From Blepharisma japonicum (Eukaryota; Ciliophora; Heterotrichea; Heterotrichida; Blepharismidae): 64,000 nucleotides of DNA. The stretch lies in the NCBI GenBank assembly GCA_949751835.1, contig CATKHK010000028.1, positions 1-64,000 of the forward strand. The letters run 5' to 3'. This document shows, in pieces, positions 42,218 to 52,138 of the stretch. Every line of letters begins with the position of its first letter. Positions within the stretch are counted from its first letter, which is position 1. The position numbers were made by a program, and so were the translations under genes. The notes below the pieces were generated by a model. It did not search any database. It worked only from the letters and a program-made list of their open reading frames with translations, and had not been told where the DNA came from.

Positions 42218-42533
42218 TTAACTATCATAATCAGGCTCACTTCCAGGGACAATCTGCATAAGTTTTACCATCAAAATATTAGCTCCATTAAGCAGGATGC
42301 TATGTCTTGTCGTCAAAATTCTTTGATTTTCTACAAGCTCACCTATTCATTCCTTACTATTCCTTGACATCTTGTAAAACCATATTAAAATACTCATCAT
42401 GCCCCTTTAATACTCCACAAAATTCCCTATCATCCCTTAAAATCAGTCAAACCTTTTGCCCAATGCATTTATCAAGCATTTCTATCTATGTTTTACTTAA
42501 AGGTAAAATACTTCCTCCGCCTTCATAAGCCAT
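42218..42533 (-). CDS. LSM5: U6 snRNA-associated Sm-like protein LSm5
   Basis: 89 residues encoded by four tiny exons: complement(42218..42253, 42269..42352, 42369..42481, 42497..42533). Introns are 15 nt (gtaaaacatagatag), 16 nt (gtcaaggaatagtaag) and 15 nt (gtaaaacttatgcag). The spliced product starts MAYEGGGSILPLKMLDKCIG, continues with the Sm1 motif (DDREFCGVLKGHDEYFNMVLQD) and the Sm2 motif (ILLNGANILMIVPG), matching LSm5 over its whole length. It is part of the LSm2-8 ring on U6 snRNA and the LSm1-7 ring in mRNA decay. Exons are so short that no single open frame would reveal this gene. One TGA encodes Trp in each of exons 2 and 3. It lies between the convergent TRAPPC10 and upstream PPAN. 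Confidence 0.95.
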
Positions 42534-42559
42534 TTTATAAATATTTAAGAAAAATAAAA

Positions 42560-43564
42560 TTAATTTTCTTCATCTTCTGTGTTTAATTTTCTTCTTTTTC
42601 TTGGCTCCTTAGACTTTTTCCTTGCTAACTTCTTCTGTTTTTTCCTCTCAACATTTTCTTCTTGTATCTTTTTCCTCATTTCTTTTAATTCTTTTTTCTC
42701 TTTCAAAATTCTTTCTGCTTCTTTTGCAGCTTTTGGATCTTTGTGTACTAAAGAATGATAAAGGACATTTCCTCCACAGATTCCTTCTTCAATTTTGTGT
42801 AGTTTTAATGACATTCTTGGACCTAGCTCCACAAGTCTTAGGGAAAGTTTCGAAGCCTGGTCAGAGACAGTCGCTTCTTCTCCTTCGCTTTCGCTTGCGT
42901 TGCCTGAGTTTTCTAGTCAGTCTGAGACTGAATTAAACTGGTTCAAGTTCGGAATTTGGTTTTTAGCGATTTTTTTTAAGGATTGGCTGATTCCTGTAGG
43001 TCTGGTTTTAATTAAATAGTGCCTCATTTGTAAAGTATCTTCTTGATTATCGATTAAAACGACACGCTTGCACTTTTTAAGCTTTATTTCTGAGACGTCA
43101 AGAGTGGGGAAAATGCTTTTGAATAAGTTGTTGGGAAGACCATCAACGCCACGCATTATCAAAATTGGAGAGGATTTGAAGTCTGGCTGAAGTCGGCTGG
43201 CTTTTTTTAGCGAGGCTCTAACATCACTAGAAAGTGTGTACTCTAAGATTTTGAAAGAAATTGTTGGGCCATTTGGCAATTTCACAGCTTTTAGATAGGT
43301 AGAATTCTTTGTGCAGGTCACAAATAGCATATTGTTTACCTCAAACTCATTGGCCATGTTAATCAAATCTTTTAGATTGCTTTTCGAGCTTTCCTTGAAA
43401 TCAAGAGGACAATTGGGGTAAAGGACAATTCTTAGCTCACTAACAAGGTGCTTAAGAATGGGACCTATTTTCCCTCTTCTTGACACAATTGTGACTGGCT
43501 TTTCCTCATCGTCATCTTCTTTATGAGTCCTGTGCTTTGTCCTTCTCCTTCCTCTTCTAGGCAT
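42560..43564 (-). CDS. PPAN: Ribosome biogenesis factor PPAN/SSF1 (Brix domain)
   Basis: 334 residues; TGA 42917-42919 read as Trp. A basic N-terminus (MPRRGRRRTKHRTHKE) leads into a Brix domain (about residues 25-200) with the SSF1-like LVSELRIVLYPNCPLDFKE, NNMLFVTCTKNSTYLKAVKLPNGPT, PTLDVSEIKLKKCKRVVLI and DTLQMRHYLIKTRPTGIS blocks. The family-specific ELGPRMSLKLHKIEEG follows near residue 245. The tail is a Lys/Arg-rich coiled coil ending in an acidic stretch. Known role: nucleolar pre-60S assembly factor needed for 27S pre-rRNA processing. Start ATG 43564, stop TAA. LSM5 begins 26 bp downstream on the same strand. Confidence 0.96.
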
Positions 43565-44058
43565 TTTATTAGATTATTTCATGCCAGTTCCAATAATAAA
43601 CTACTAAAATGTAATTTAAAAACACTAGCATACATTAAAATTTGCAAAAGCTATATAGAATGATACTAAAAATTACCTAAATTCAATATATATATTTGAC
43701 GTTTTTATTATAATTACGAAAAGTTGCCAGTTAAAAGCATTCCTCATATATATTTGAGCATCTACTTTTATAAGATTAGAAATCATTAGTCAATCATAAT
43801 ATATACTATTAATTTTTATTCCAATATTATCTTCAATTATATACTAAAATCCTAAATCCACTGTGCAAAATAAATAATCAAGTGAAGAATGGCTTAAAAA
43901 TTTGTATTTTTTAAATAACTCTTCAAATGGCAATGGCTGATTTTCCTAAAATTTAAAGACTCTGCACATTTAATATATTTCAGGCAGGTATTTTAAATTC
44001 CATATAAATTTTAGCCTAAGCAAATAAATAAAGTTTTAGAATTTTATTAATCTGGACC
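43565..44058. other. Intergenic, divergent promoter region, AT-rich
   Basis: 494 bp between the starts of PPAN (minus) and the PKG gene (plus). It is very AT-rich, with long A/T tracts. No gene or RNA motif was recognised. Confidence 0.5.
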
Positions 44059-46795
44059 ATGGGAGGTTGTTTCAGTAATAGACCCAAAATCAAAGATATC
44101 TCCTCAACTTGTAAACAAAGCTCAGCTCGAATTTCTAATAGTAATCTTGCCTCTGCCACTATGTCCAACCGATTCACAACTGAAGAAGCTAAAGAAAACT
44201 CTCGTCCAGGCTCCGCCAATAGAAAAGCCCATAAAAAAGGAGCCCATGTGAAAAACATACAAAGAAAAGCCAGCATTATAACAGAAGCGACAACTGCAGC
44301 GATAAATACTCGAGACAAGACACTAGAAGAAATGATAGAAATTAGGGAAGCTTTAAACCAACACTTCATTTTTAATAATTTACCTGATGAAGTTATAGAA
44401 GTAATCATATCGATGATGAAACTATTTGTTTTGGAGCCGAATCAATTAGTTTATGCTCAGGATCAAATGGGTTCCCACTTCTTTGTAGTGACCAAAGGAA
44501 AGTTAGAAATAAAGGTAAAAAATGAGCCGAAAGGTGTTATAACTAAAGGGATGAGTTTTGGGGAGTTGGCATTGATGCACGACTCGAAACGTACTAATTC
44601 AGTCTATACAATGGAGAGGACCTTGTTGTGAGGAATTGATAGATATGAATTTAGAAACGCAGTGGCTTCTTATAACTCGCAAAAATTTGAAGAAAATAGA
44701 AAGTTTATTGACTCAGTGCCGTTATTACAAATTTTAACTAATGCTCAAAAAGAAGCACTATTAGCTGTACTGAAAAGCCAAAGCTTTTTTCCAGGGCAAA
44801 AAATTGTGACAGAAGGAGAACCTGGGGACTTATTTTATATAATAAAAGAAGGTACAGTAAGTTGCTATGTCCAAGGAAAAATTGTGAGACAATTAGGTAA
44901 AGGCGATTTTTTTGGTGAGCAAGCTTTACTTTATAATTCATTAAGAACTGCAACTATTGTTTCCAATACCAAGGTTGGGGTACTTTCTTTGTGTAGAGAA
45001 GATTTAATCAGTGTGCTTGGAGACCAACTCCAACTTATTATTTATAAGAACTCCCAAAGAATTGCCATAGAATCTAGCCCTCATTTAAAAGAACTGACAA
45101 AAAACCAAGAAGAAACTGTAATACAAAAAATGAAGGTTGTTAGCTACCAAAATGGAGAAATTATAATTAATAAAGGCATGCCCAAAGGGCATAAACTATG
45201 ACTTGTGGTAAAAGGTGCTGTAATTACTGAAGAAACTGGCAAAAGAATTTTATCTCTACATTGTATAGGTGATGAAGAATTAATTAACCCAATTCAAAGT
45301 AATTATGAGGAGAATTATATCGCTGAAGGCTCTGTCGATATCGAAGAAATTTCAAGGGCTGAATTTGAAACTTGTATAGGAGGGAAATTAAACAATATAA
45401 AATCTCATAATGAAGTGCTAAAAATTATGAGAAATGTACAGCTTTTTAGGGCTTTGCCAACAAACAAGCTTGAATCTTTAGTAAATATGATTTATGTACA
45501 GACATATGAAGACAAGCAAGTTATTTTCCACGAGTTCTCGCTTGGAGATGCATTTTACATTGTAAAATCTGGGCAAGTTGATATTATTAAAGACAACACT
45601 GTATTAAGGACCGTTGCAAAGCATGGGTATTTTGGAGAAAGATCTATAATTAATAATGAAAAAAGAACAGCCACAGTTGTTGCAAGCGGAAAAGCGAAGG
45701 TATGGGTCCTTAATAGAGAAGACTTTTTGAATTTAATTGACGAAGGAATCAGGCATCAACTTCTCAAAAGAATGGAGCTTCAAGACGATTCTATTACCTT
45801 AGCTGACTTGTCTATAGTAAAAATCCTTGGAAAAGGGATGTTTGGAAATGTCTTTATGGCAATTAACAAAAATAAAGGCACGTTGTACGCCTTGAAAACT
45901 GTGAATAGAGCAAAAATAAGAAGCTATGATTTATATACAAATTTGTTACTCGAAAGGCATATTTTGCTGCAAATTGACCATCCTTTTATCATGAAGCTTG
46001 TAAAAACGTTTAAAGATGATGAACGTGTATATTTTTTGACAGAGCTTGTAAGAGGAAAAGACCTGTTTGATGTGCTGAGAGAAATGAACTTGCTGACTGA
46101 TTCTGATACAAAATTTTTTTCATCATGCATTTTAATGATTCTTGAGCATATCCATGAAAGAGGAATCATCTATAGAGACCTCAAGCCTGAAAATATTATG
46201 ATTGATGAAGATGGGTATCCAAAACTCATTGATTTTGGAACTGCCAAAGTTGTAGAAGGCAGGACTTATACAGTAGTCGGAACCCCACATTATATGGCCC
46301 CAGAAGTAATTTTAGGCAAAGGATATGGACTTTCCGCTGATTATTGATGCTTGGGCGTTATGATTTATGAGTTTGTAGTTGGCTCAATGCCCTTTGGTGA
46401 TGAAGAAGAAGAGCCATACGCAGTCTACGAGCAAGTCCTTAAAGCTAAATTGATCTACCCTCACCATACAAGAATTAATGCAAAATGCAAAGAAGTGCTT
46501 GAAAAGTTACTTGAGAAAAACCCAGTAATGAGAGGGACAATTGAAACTATTAAAGCAATGAAGTGGTTTGAAGATATAGATTGGGATGGTATGCTTGGAA
46601 AACAGATTAAACCTCCATATATCCCTCGCTTACCTAATCAGTCAGCAGAACTTAATCAAGCAATGAAATCAAAAGTGTCATTAGCTGCGATCATTTCTGT
46701 AATTTTTTATATAGAAAGAAGAAGCTCAGGACGTATTTGAAATTCCAAGAGGCAGCAGAAAGCCTCCTCCAACTGCATGGGATGAAGTTTTTTAA
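44059..46795 (+). CDS. PKG: cGMP-dependent protein kinase (PKG) with four cyclic-nucleotide-binding domains
   Basis: 906 residues from join(44059..46698, 46715..46795). The 16-nt intron gtaattttttatatag restores the C-terminal AWDEVF tail. TGA codons encode Trp at the LLWGIDR position of CNB-A, at LWLVVKG and in ADYWCLG of the kinase. MGGCFS fits myristoylation and palmitoylation. Four CNB-type domains span about residues 95-570: A (FGELALMHDSKRTNS), B (FFGEQALLYNSLRTATI), a degenerate C without a phosphate-binding cassette, and D (YFGERSIINNEKRTATV). The AGC kinase domain (about 585-850) has GKGMFGNVF, YALKTV, YRDLKPEN, the DFG motif in LIDFGTAK, and TPHYMAPEVI. This four-CNB layout with a dead third domain is the alveolate/apicomplexan type of PKG. 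Confidence 0.94.
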
Positions 46796-46825
46796 ATTAT
46801 TACATAAATGAATTAATGTTTATAA

Positions 46826-47803
46826 ATGGAACAAGACTTAGTTCTTTATAAATGCAGCGATCACTACGACCCAGTTATCCAAATTGTGAGATGCTGGGTA
46901 GCATTTTGCCATATCCAAGGATATAAAGAGTGTGAAAGTGGTTATTGCTGGAATGCTGCAGGGAATCTACCTGTTTTAAGATATGAAAGATCCGTTTTCA
47001 CAAAAGAGCATATTTTGGAGTTTCTTAAAATTGCTTATGATATTAATTTCAATTTAACCGAAGAAGAAAGAAGAGAATCTACCTTATTAGAAGAAATATG
47101 TGTCAGCAAAATTCATCCCGGAACTATGTTTGCTATGTGGATGGATAAAAGCACAAGTAAGGGATTTTATGAGAAAAACACGAGCAAACTTTGGAAATTC
47201 TTGATGAAACCTTTTACAAAATTAGGGTTCTTGGTAGAAAAAAACAATGTTAAAGACTATTTGAAGTATCAACATGGTTTTACTTCAAAATCAAATGCAT
47301 TTTCCCATATCCATCAATCCCATCAACTTTTAAGTGAAAAACTCGGAAACCAAACATTTTTCTTCCAAACAAAGGACAGGGCAAACTTCCCAAGAAGCGC
47401 AGATATTACCATTTATGCCTACTTATTAGAAGAACTCATATATTTACACTCTCATCCCCATGTTACAGAGTCTCTAAATAGCTTCCCAAATCTGCTGAAT
47501 TTTATGAAGAGGATGAAAAATTTGTTATCAATAAATAACCCAAAAAAAGAAATTCCAGAATATAGTCTTGTATATGGCTATTTTTTGCATCCTCCTAGTA
47601 ATGAAGATGAACAATATTATCCACCTGCAATAGCAATCAAACCTTATCAAGAGAATAATTGGGAACAGATTAAGTATAAACTTCAAGGCCAAACTCCAAC
47701 CTTAAAAGCATCCGTAGAAGATGCTACTAGAAGAAGAGTTTATGTTACTAGCGTCTCTGCAATCTTATTCCTCTTTATATATTTAAGATTCAATAAACAT
47801 TAG
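46826..47803 (+). CDS. MTX: Metaxin/Sam37-like mitochondrial outer-membrane protein
   Basis: 325 residues in one exon. Residues about 25-110 resemble the metaxin thioredoxin-like domain (GNLPVLRYERSVFTKEHILEFLK). About 195-245 resembles the GST C-terminal domain (FPRSADITIYAYLLEELIYLHSHPHV), where metaxins have the conserved PSSLDAxVFGYL block. A single hydrophobic segment near the C-terminus (VYVTSVSAILFLFIYLRF) should anchor it in the membrane, as in metaxin-1. Known role: part of the SAM complex that inserts beta-barrel proteins. Other GST-fold outer-membrane proteins are possible. TAG/TAA-type stop: TAG at 47801-47803. ATG 46826 lies 30 bp after the PKG stop. Confidence 0.8.
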   Translation: MEQDLVLYKCSDHYDPVIQIVRCWVAFCHIQGYKECESGYCWNAAGNLPVLRYERSVFTKEHILEFLKIAYDINFNLTEEERRESTLLEEICVSKIHPGTMFAMWMDKSTSKGFYEKNTSKLWKFLMKPFTKLGFLVEKNNVKDYLKYQHGFTSKSNAFSHIHQSHQLLSEKLGNQTFFFQTKDRANFPRSADITIYAYLLEELIYLHSHPHVTESLNSFPNLLNFMKRMKNLLSINNPKKEIPEYSLVYGYFLHPPSNEDEQYYPPAIAIKPYQENNWEQIKYKLQGQTPTLKASVEDATRRRVYVTSVSAILFLFIYLRFNKH

Positions 47804-47895
47804 CTAAGATTATTCATCATAAAATAATTAAGCTACACCGTTAAATAACTATTAAATATTTTCAAAATATTCAACCTTATAAACCTGAGCAAAAT

Positions 47896-48891
47896 ATGGA
47901 TAGAGCAAATGATCAATCTATCTACCCCAATGTTTCTCTACTTTCTCTAAACTTATTCCTAAGACCTCCAGTAATCAAAACTAATATCTCTGACTACAAA
48001 TCTGCAAGAGCTAGGTATTTTTTAGATAATATTATTTCAAAATACGGCATTGTCTGCTTACAGGAAGTGTTTACAAGTTTCAGCTCTAGAAGAAAAAAGA
48101 TCAAAAAAGAAGCATATCGTAAAGGATTTAAAGACTTTGCAGAAAGCCCAAATCCTGGATGGTTTGGTAGACATCTAATTGATGGAGGACTGTTAATACT
48201 TAGCAGATACCCAATTGTACAAAAAGATTTTTTTGGGTTCAGCCGCTCCAAGATGCCAGACACTTTAAGCCTAAAAGGTGTCCTTTATGCTAAGCTGCAG
48301 ATAAATGATAAATTTGTCCACTTATTCACAGCACATTTGCAGTCATCCTATCCAACATCAGATTATAACAAATTTTTAAAATATCGGGAAATAAGAAGAT
48401 CCCAGATTAAAGAAATGAGAGAATTTATGGATCGAAAAATTGAGTCCAGCAATGAATTAACAATTTTAGTGGGAGATTTCAATGTTAATGGCCGAGAAGA
48501 AATTAAACCTCCTAAATTCAAAGACCAAGAATGCCAAGATGATTATTCTTGTTTTATTAATGAAATCAGCAAAGGAGGAAAGGAAGAAATACTAGACGTG
48601 CTGAAGACTAAATTTGGGTATACCCCTGCGACTTATGGTAGAGTAGATAGAAATGGAAACGCAATAGAAACTGTGCTGAGCGAAAAAGACGAAACTATGA
48701 GTGATGAAGGATTAGACCATATATTCTTTTATAATATTGAGAAAAGCGTCGAAAATGATTATAGAGTTCATATCAATATGGACAAAACGTTAGTGGAGCC
48801 ATTCTATACCCCAAATCAGCCATTTACACAGATAAGTGATCATGCTGCAGTACAGACGTCATTTACATGGCTTAAAAATAATATGAGTTAA
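47896..48891 (+). CDS. SMPD2: Neutral sphingomyelinase-like phosphodiesterase (DNase I fold)
   Basis: 331 residues in one exon. The endonuclease/exonuclease/phosphatase fold is clear: LSLNLFLRPP, IVCLQEVF with the metal-binding Glu, GLLILSRYPIV (the block found in neutral sphingomyelinases), LFTAHLQSSY, LVGDFNVNG with the catalytic Asp/Asn, EGLDHIFFY and SDHAAVQTSF with the catalytic His. The spacing fits SMPD2-type neutral sphingomyelinase, which cleaves sphingomyelin or related phosphosphingolipids. No C-terminal membrane pair like that of animal SMPD2 is present, so the substrate is not certain. It ends at TAA 48889-48891, 9 bp from the stop of the convergent gene. Confidence 0.9.
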   Translation: MDRANDQSIYPNVSLLSLNLFLRPPVIKTNISDYKSARARYFLDNIISKYGIVCLQEVFTSFSSRRKKIKKEAYRKGFKDFAESPNPGWFGRHLIDGGLLILSRYPIVQKDFFGFSRSKMPDTLSLKGVLYAKLQINDKFVHLFTAHLQSSYPTSDYNKFLKYREIRRSQIKEMREFMDRKIESSNELTILVGDFNVNGREEIKPPKFKDQECQDDYSCFINEISKGGKEEILDVLKTKFGYTPATYGRVDRNGNAIETVLSEKDETMSDEGLDHIFFYNIEKSVENDYRVHINMDKTLVEPFYTPNQPFTQISDHAAVQTSFTWLKNNMS

Positions 48892-48900
48892 TATCGTAAA

Positions 48901-49881
48901 CTATCTTGCAATGTCAAAAGTCTGTACAACAGGTTTTGATATTGTTCCTAACATTAATCGCTTATATGGATGTTCTCTATCGAACTCTTGTGGGCATAAG
49001 ATTACAACTGTTTCGTCATTTCTTTCAGGCAGCTCCAGTCCATCTGGTATCTTTGCTTGCAAATATGGAGCGAGCGGCTGAGTCTGAGCTTGACTTCCTA
49101 CAACTGATATATTGAAATAAAGTCCTCTGTCCTTTGATCTAAACAAATATATTATTATAAACAAGCTAATAGTCTCACAGACTTCACCAAAAATGACTAC
49201 AACATCTCAATATATTTGAGGAGGACCTAAAAAGCTAGCAACAATCATCAGAAACGTAATTGTTAAAATTTTTTGAAAATAAAAAAAATAGCAAACTTTC
49301 AAGAAAAACGTTAGCATTGAAACTTTTTCTGATGTTGGCGGAATCATTTGAGTGATGTTCGAATCTCTTAAAGAGTTCAAGCGGGTCTGTAAAGCCTTTA
49401 TATTTGCAGAGCAGTATTTTCAGGTAAGGTAAAATAATATAGAGAGCATTATGTCCAGTAAAATAATCAACTGCTGTGGGTTAATCATAAATGCACTAAA
49501 TCCTAGATAAACGGCTCCCATCGTCATTGCAATGACAGTAACTTCGCTTCTTTCTAGCATATCCCTTGTTATTCCAAACCCTTTACTAATTAAAATTAAG
49601 GATGTAAAAATAAAGGTGTTGTAAAGCGTATACGTCGAACTTCAAGCCAAGTCTCAATAGTCATAGGCAGCTGATTCTTGGCATGTAAAATATTTAGGTG
49701 ATAAAAAAATATCATTGAATGTCTTGAAGCATAAAACCAAAACTATGACTTTTTGGAGAGGCTTGGTGAACCGCCAGTTTAATTTTCAGGTATTTATGAT
49801 TCACCAAATAAAGCAATTACCCCAGGTTATGCTGGCGAAGATGTAAAAATAGCCTAAAACCAAGCTATTCGAGCATGTCAT
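48901..49881 (-). CDS. Seven-transmembrane protein, GOST/TMEM87-like
   Basis: 326 residues. At least seven TGA codons are read as Trp; only with that reading is the frame open from ATG 49881 to TAG 48901-48903, and TAA precedes the ATG in frame. Seven hydrophobic helices are visible: ASITWGNCFIWWII, KVIVLVLCFKTF, TFIFTSLILISKGFG, VTVIAMTMGAVYLGFSAF, LIILLDIMLSILFYLTW, ILTITFLMIVASFL and GEVCETISLFIIIYLF. The LILISKGFGITRD block after TM3 resembles the LI(A/S)KGYGVVR motif of the TMEM87/GPR107/GPR180 (GOST) group. The large luminal N-terminal domain of that group is missing here. The C-terminal tail is short and cytosolic. Family assignment is tentative; being a multi-pass membrane protein is secure. 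Confidence 0.8.
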
Positions 49882-50582
49882 TTTTTAATTTTTATTATTT
49901 TTCACCAAACTGCTGGCTTATCTTATAGAACCTAAATAAAATTGCTTTATAAAGCAAATCAAAGATCTTTATGATAATAAATTTAAAATATTATTTATAG
50001 GAACGGCTAATTAAAAGACTTTTCTAATTTAAATTAAAAATTTTAGCTTGTTCTTATCTGTTGATAAGATTTTAATTAGACATTGAAAATTCATCATTCC
50101 AAACAGAATAATGTAGATACATTTAAGAATTTCTACTCTTGCTTTAATTAAGTGTTTAATCCTGTTCCTAGTGAACCTTCATATCTTCATTTACTCAAGA
50201 ATAAGAGTATCTAATCCTTTAGAGCCTAGTTTAATAATCAACAAGATAAATTCCTCTTTAATTCTTTTCCATAGGCTAAGTGTGCTAATCTTATCAGCTC
50301 CATTTACCCCTCATCAAACCTTAATTTATCTCCTTAAAGCAATTATCTGATTATTGAAAACTAGCAAAAAATCCAATTTCATGGATACCTCTTTGAAATT
50401 AACGATTAATTTACCGCTTGCATGACTTTGTATGCCTTATGAAATCTTCTCTTCAGCCAATCTTGAGAAATGCACTTATAAAATAGGAGTATTTTTCATT
50501 TGATGGTAATAAATCTGAAAGTCCTTCTATATGATAGAATAAATTTTGATATTTCAATTATAGGGTTTTTTTTGCTAATAAG
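49882..50582. other. Long intergenic region without a supported gene
   Basis: 701 bp. On the minus strand one frame shows several open stretches (for example VNFKEVSMKLDFLLVF and STLSLWKRIKEEFILLIIKLG) separated by single TAA codons. The number of TAA codons is near chance for a best-of-six frame in this AT-rich code, so it is not called a gene. It could be a decayed gene. No RNA motif was recognised. Confidence 0.45.
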
Positions 50583-50810
50583 ATGTTTAGATTTAGATTA
50601 ATCATACTCTTTACTTCTTTAGGCCAAATGCAATTTCAAATTTACCATCTAATGACAAAAGCAAACCCTTTGCAAGATCCATTTAAATTTAAATTAGCAG
50701 CAAAAGCTTATTATGACACAAAAATAATAAACACTTTATTTTCTATATCTTTGGAATCGATATTCTTTTATCACTTTATCAAAATAGATTTGCTATATAA
50801 ACGTAAATAA
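50583..50810 (+). CDS. Possible small protein
   Basis: 75 codons from ATG 50583 to TAA 50808-50810. It begins with a hydrophobic stretch (RLIILFTSLGQM) and contains another near the end (TLFSISLESIFFYHFI). The length is not far above chance for this code, and no family or partner suggests a role. If real it would be a small membrane or secreted protein. It is listed because the start is a proper ATG and its internal composition (Lys/Ala/Tyr block AAKAYYDTK) looks protein-like. Confidence 0.3.
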   Translation: MFRFRLIILFTSLGQMQFQIYHLMTKANPLQDPFKFKLAAKAYYDTKIINTLFSISLESIFFYHFIKIDLLYKRK

Positions 50811-50884
50811 AGCAATAATTAAAAAATTCAAATTCTAGCACGAATCATAAGAATTTCCTATTTTAAGTTTATCTCTTTTGATAT

Positions 50885-51223
50885 TTACTTAGCCTTTTTT
50901 TGCTGTTGCATCTTCTTTTTAATTACTTTGACCTCTTCTGTAAGGAAAGCTCTAATGATTCTCTCTTTAACTGTTCTGTGAGAAAGAACTCCTCCATATG
51001 CTCTTGAGACAGTTCGATCTTTTTTGTTAATTCTTGAATACTCTTTTGGTCTCAGAGCTGGAATACCTGCTAATCTCTCTCCAGTCTCTTTACAATGAGG
51101 TCCTTTTGCGATTTTCTTAACGTAGTGAACGAGTAAGCGTCCTCCTGGAGTTTTGACTTGTCTGATCTTATGAGATTTGGTATGATATGGGCATCTTTTC
51201 CTCAGAATCACTCGTTTCACCAT
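50885..51223 (-). CDS. RPL34: 60S ribosomal protein eL34
   Basis: 112 residues, typical eL34 length. MVKRVILRKRCPYHTKSHK corresponds to the MVQRLTYRRRLSYNTASNK start of eL34. VKTPGGRLLVHYVKKI, the GERLAGIPALRPKEY block and SRAYGGVLSHRTVKERIIRAFL follow in order, with a Lys/Gln-rich C-terminus. I start at ATG 51223, which gives the conserved MV(K/Q)R N-terminus; an ATG five codons upstream (51238) is in frame but would add residues absent from the family. The zinc-like cysteines of some eL34 (CGxC) are reduced to a single Cys (PHCKETG). Single exon, TAA. Confidence 0.96.
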   Translation of the reverse strand: MVKRVILRKRCPYHTKSHKIRQVKTPGGRLLVHYVKKIAKGPHCKETGERLAGIPALRPKEYSRINKKDRTVSRAYGGVLSHRTVKERIIRAFLTEEVKVIKKKMQQQKKAK

Positions 51224-51613
51224 TTTATTAAGTCTCATTGATTTCAAAATGGGTATCCCTCATGGATATTGATGCAGCCTATGCAATTTTTATTTATTTT
51301 AAATTTTTTGATTTTGCTAATTTTTCGAGTATTATTATTGAAGTAGATAACTAAAATTTATCATGATATAAAAATAATGTGTTAGATATAACTTAAACTT
51401 AAACTTAAGCATGCAATACTCTCATGTGATCCTTTATAAATATTAACTCAAATTTTATTGAGTGCAATTTTGATTATTAAAAAGTTGTTTAAATATAAAA
51501 GCAAGATAAAATTTAGCTTAGCTTATAATTTTCTAATGATAATATGAGAAAACTGATTTTCACTCAAAAATTAATTTAATATCTCAGTCTTTAAATATGA
51601 CATAAAAAATTAC
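51224..51613. other. Intergenic, divergent promoter region
   Basis: 390 bp between the eL34 start (minus) and the bZIP start (plus). AT-rich. A repeated TTAAACTTA/AACTTAAAC-like stretch (about 51388-51408) precedes A/T-rich sequence. No gene was recognised. Confidence 0.5.
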
Positions 51614-51904
51614 ATGAAAAATTCCGAAGTGACGTCAAAAGATAAAACAACTGAAGAAAGACAATTAAGACTAGAAATGAATAGGGCTGCAGCAATGAGA
51701 TCAAGGAACAAAAAAAGAATGGAAATGCTAAGACTGAAGTCACTAGTAGTCGACTTAAATAACGAAAAAGTTCTCTTAGAACTGAAGTTACAGCAGTATG
51801 AGATGTTAATGCAAGCAAGCTATGGTGAAAATAACATGCTAAAAGTCGAGATGACTCAGCTTATGCTTGAGAATGCTGTTTTAAAACAGAATTTAAAGTG
51901 CTAA
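51614..51904 (+). CDS. Small bZIP transcription factor
   Basis: 96 residues. The basic region RLEMNRAAAMRSRNKKRMEML carries the invariant Asn and Arg of bZIP (NxxxAxxSR pattern, here NRAAAMRSR) with correct spacing to a leucine zipper: Leu at LKSL, LNNEKVL, LKLQQYEML, and further heptads to NAVLKQNL. It would bind DNA as a dimer. There is no activation domain, so it is a minimal bZIP. Start ATG 51614, TAA 51902-51904. Short bZIPs of this kind are plausible in ciliates. The target genes are unknown. Confidence 0.9.
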   Translation: MKNSEVTSKDKTTEERQLRLEMNRAAAMRSRNKKRMEMLRLKSLVVDLNNEKVLLELKLQQYEMLMQASYGENNMLKVEMTQLMLENAVLKQNLKC

Positions 51905-52138
51905 TTTAAATTCTCTTGTGCTTTTTTAAAAATGCCTACATTATTCATATTAAATTATACTTCGCTTAAAAAATGGAGAGAAAATTCTTTCCTATTGACA
52001 CTTAGAATAAATGCTCAAAACCATTTTCGATTCTAAAGCTGCCGAAAAAACTTCAATAAAATTTATATCAAAATAAAGCTTTATTTTTAATATTCTTATA
52101 TTTTTATATCATATAACCGTTATTTTTATTAATTCCGC

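Noticed and set aside
49882-50582. Minus-strand frame with long protein-like stretches broken by single TAA codons, which could suggest TAA read as Gln
   Set aside because: TAA frequency in this frame is close to chance, and all confident genes in the window use TAA as a real stop.
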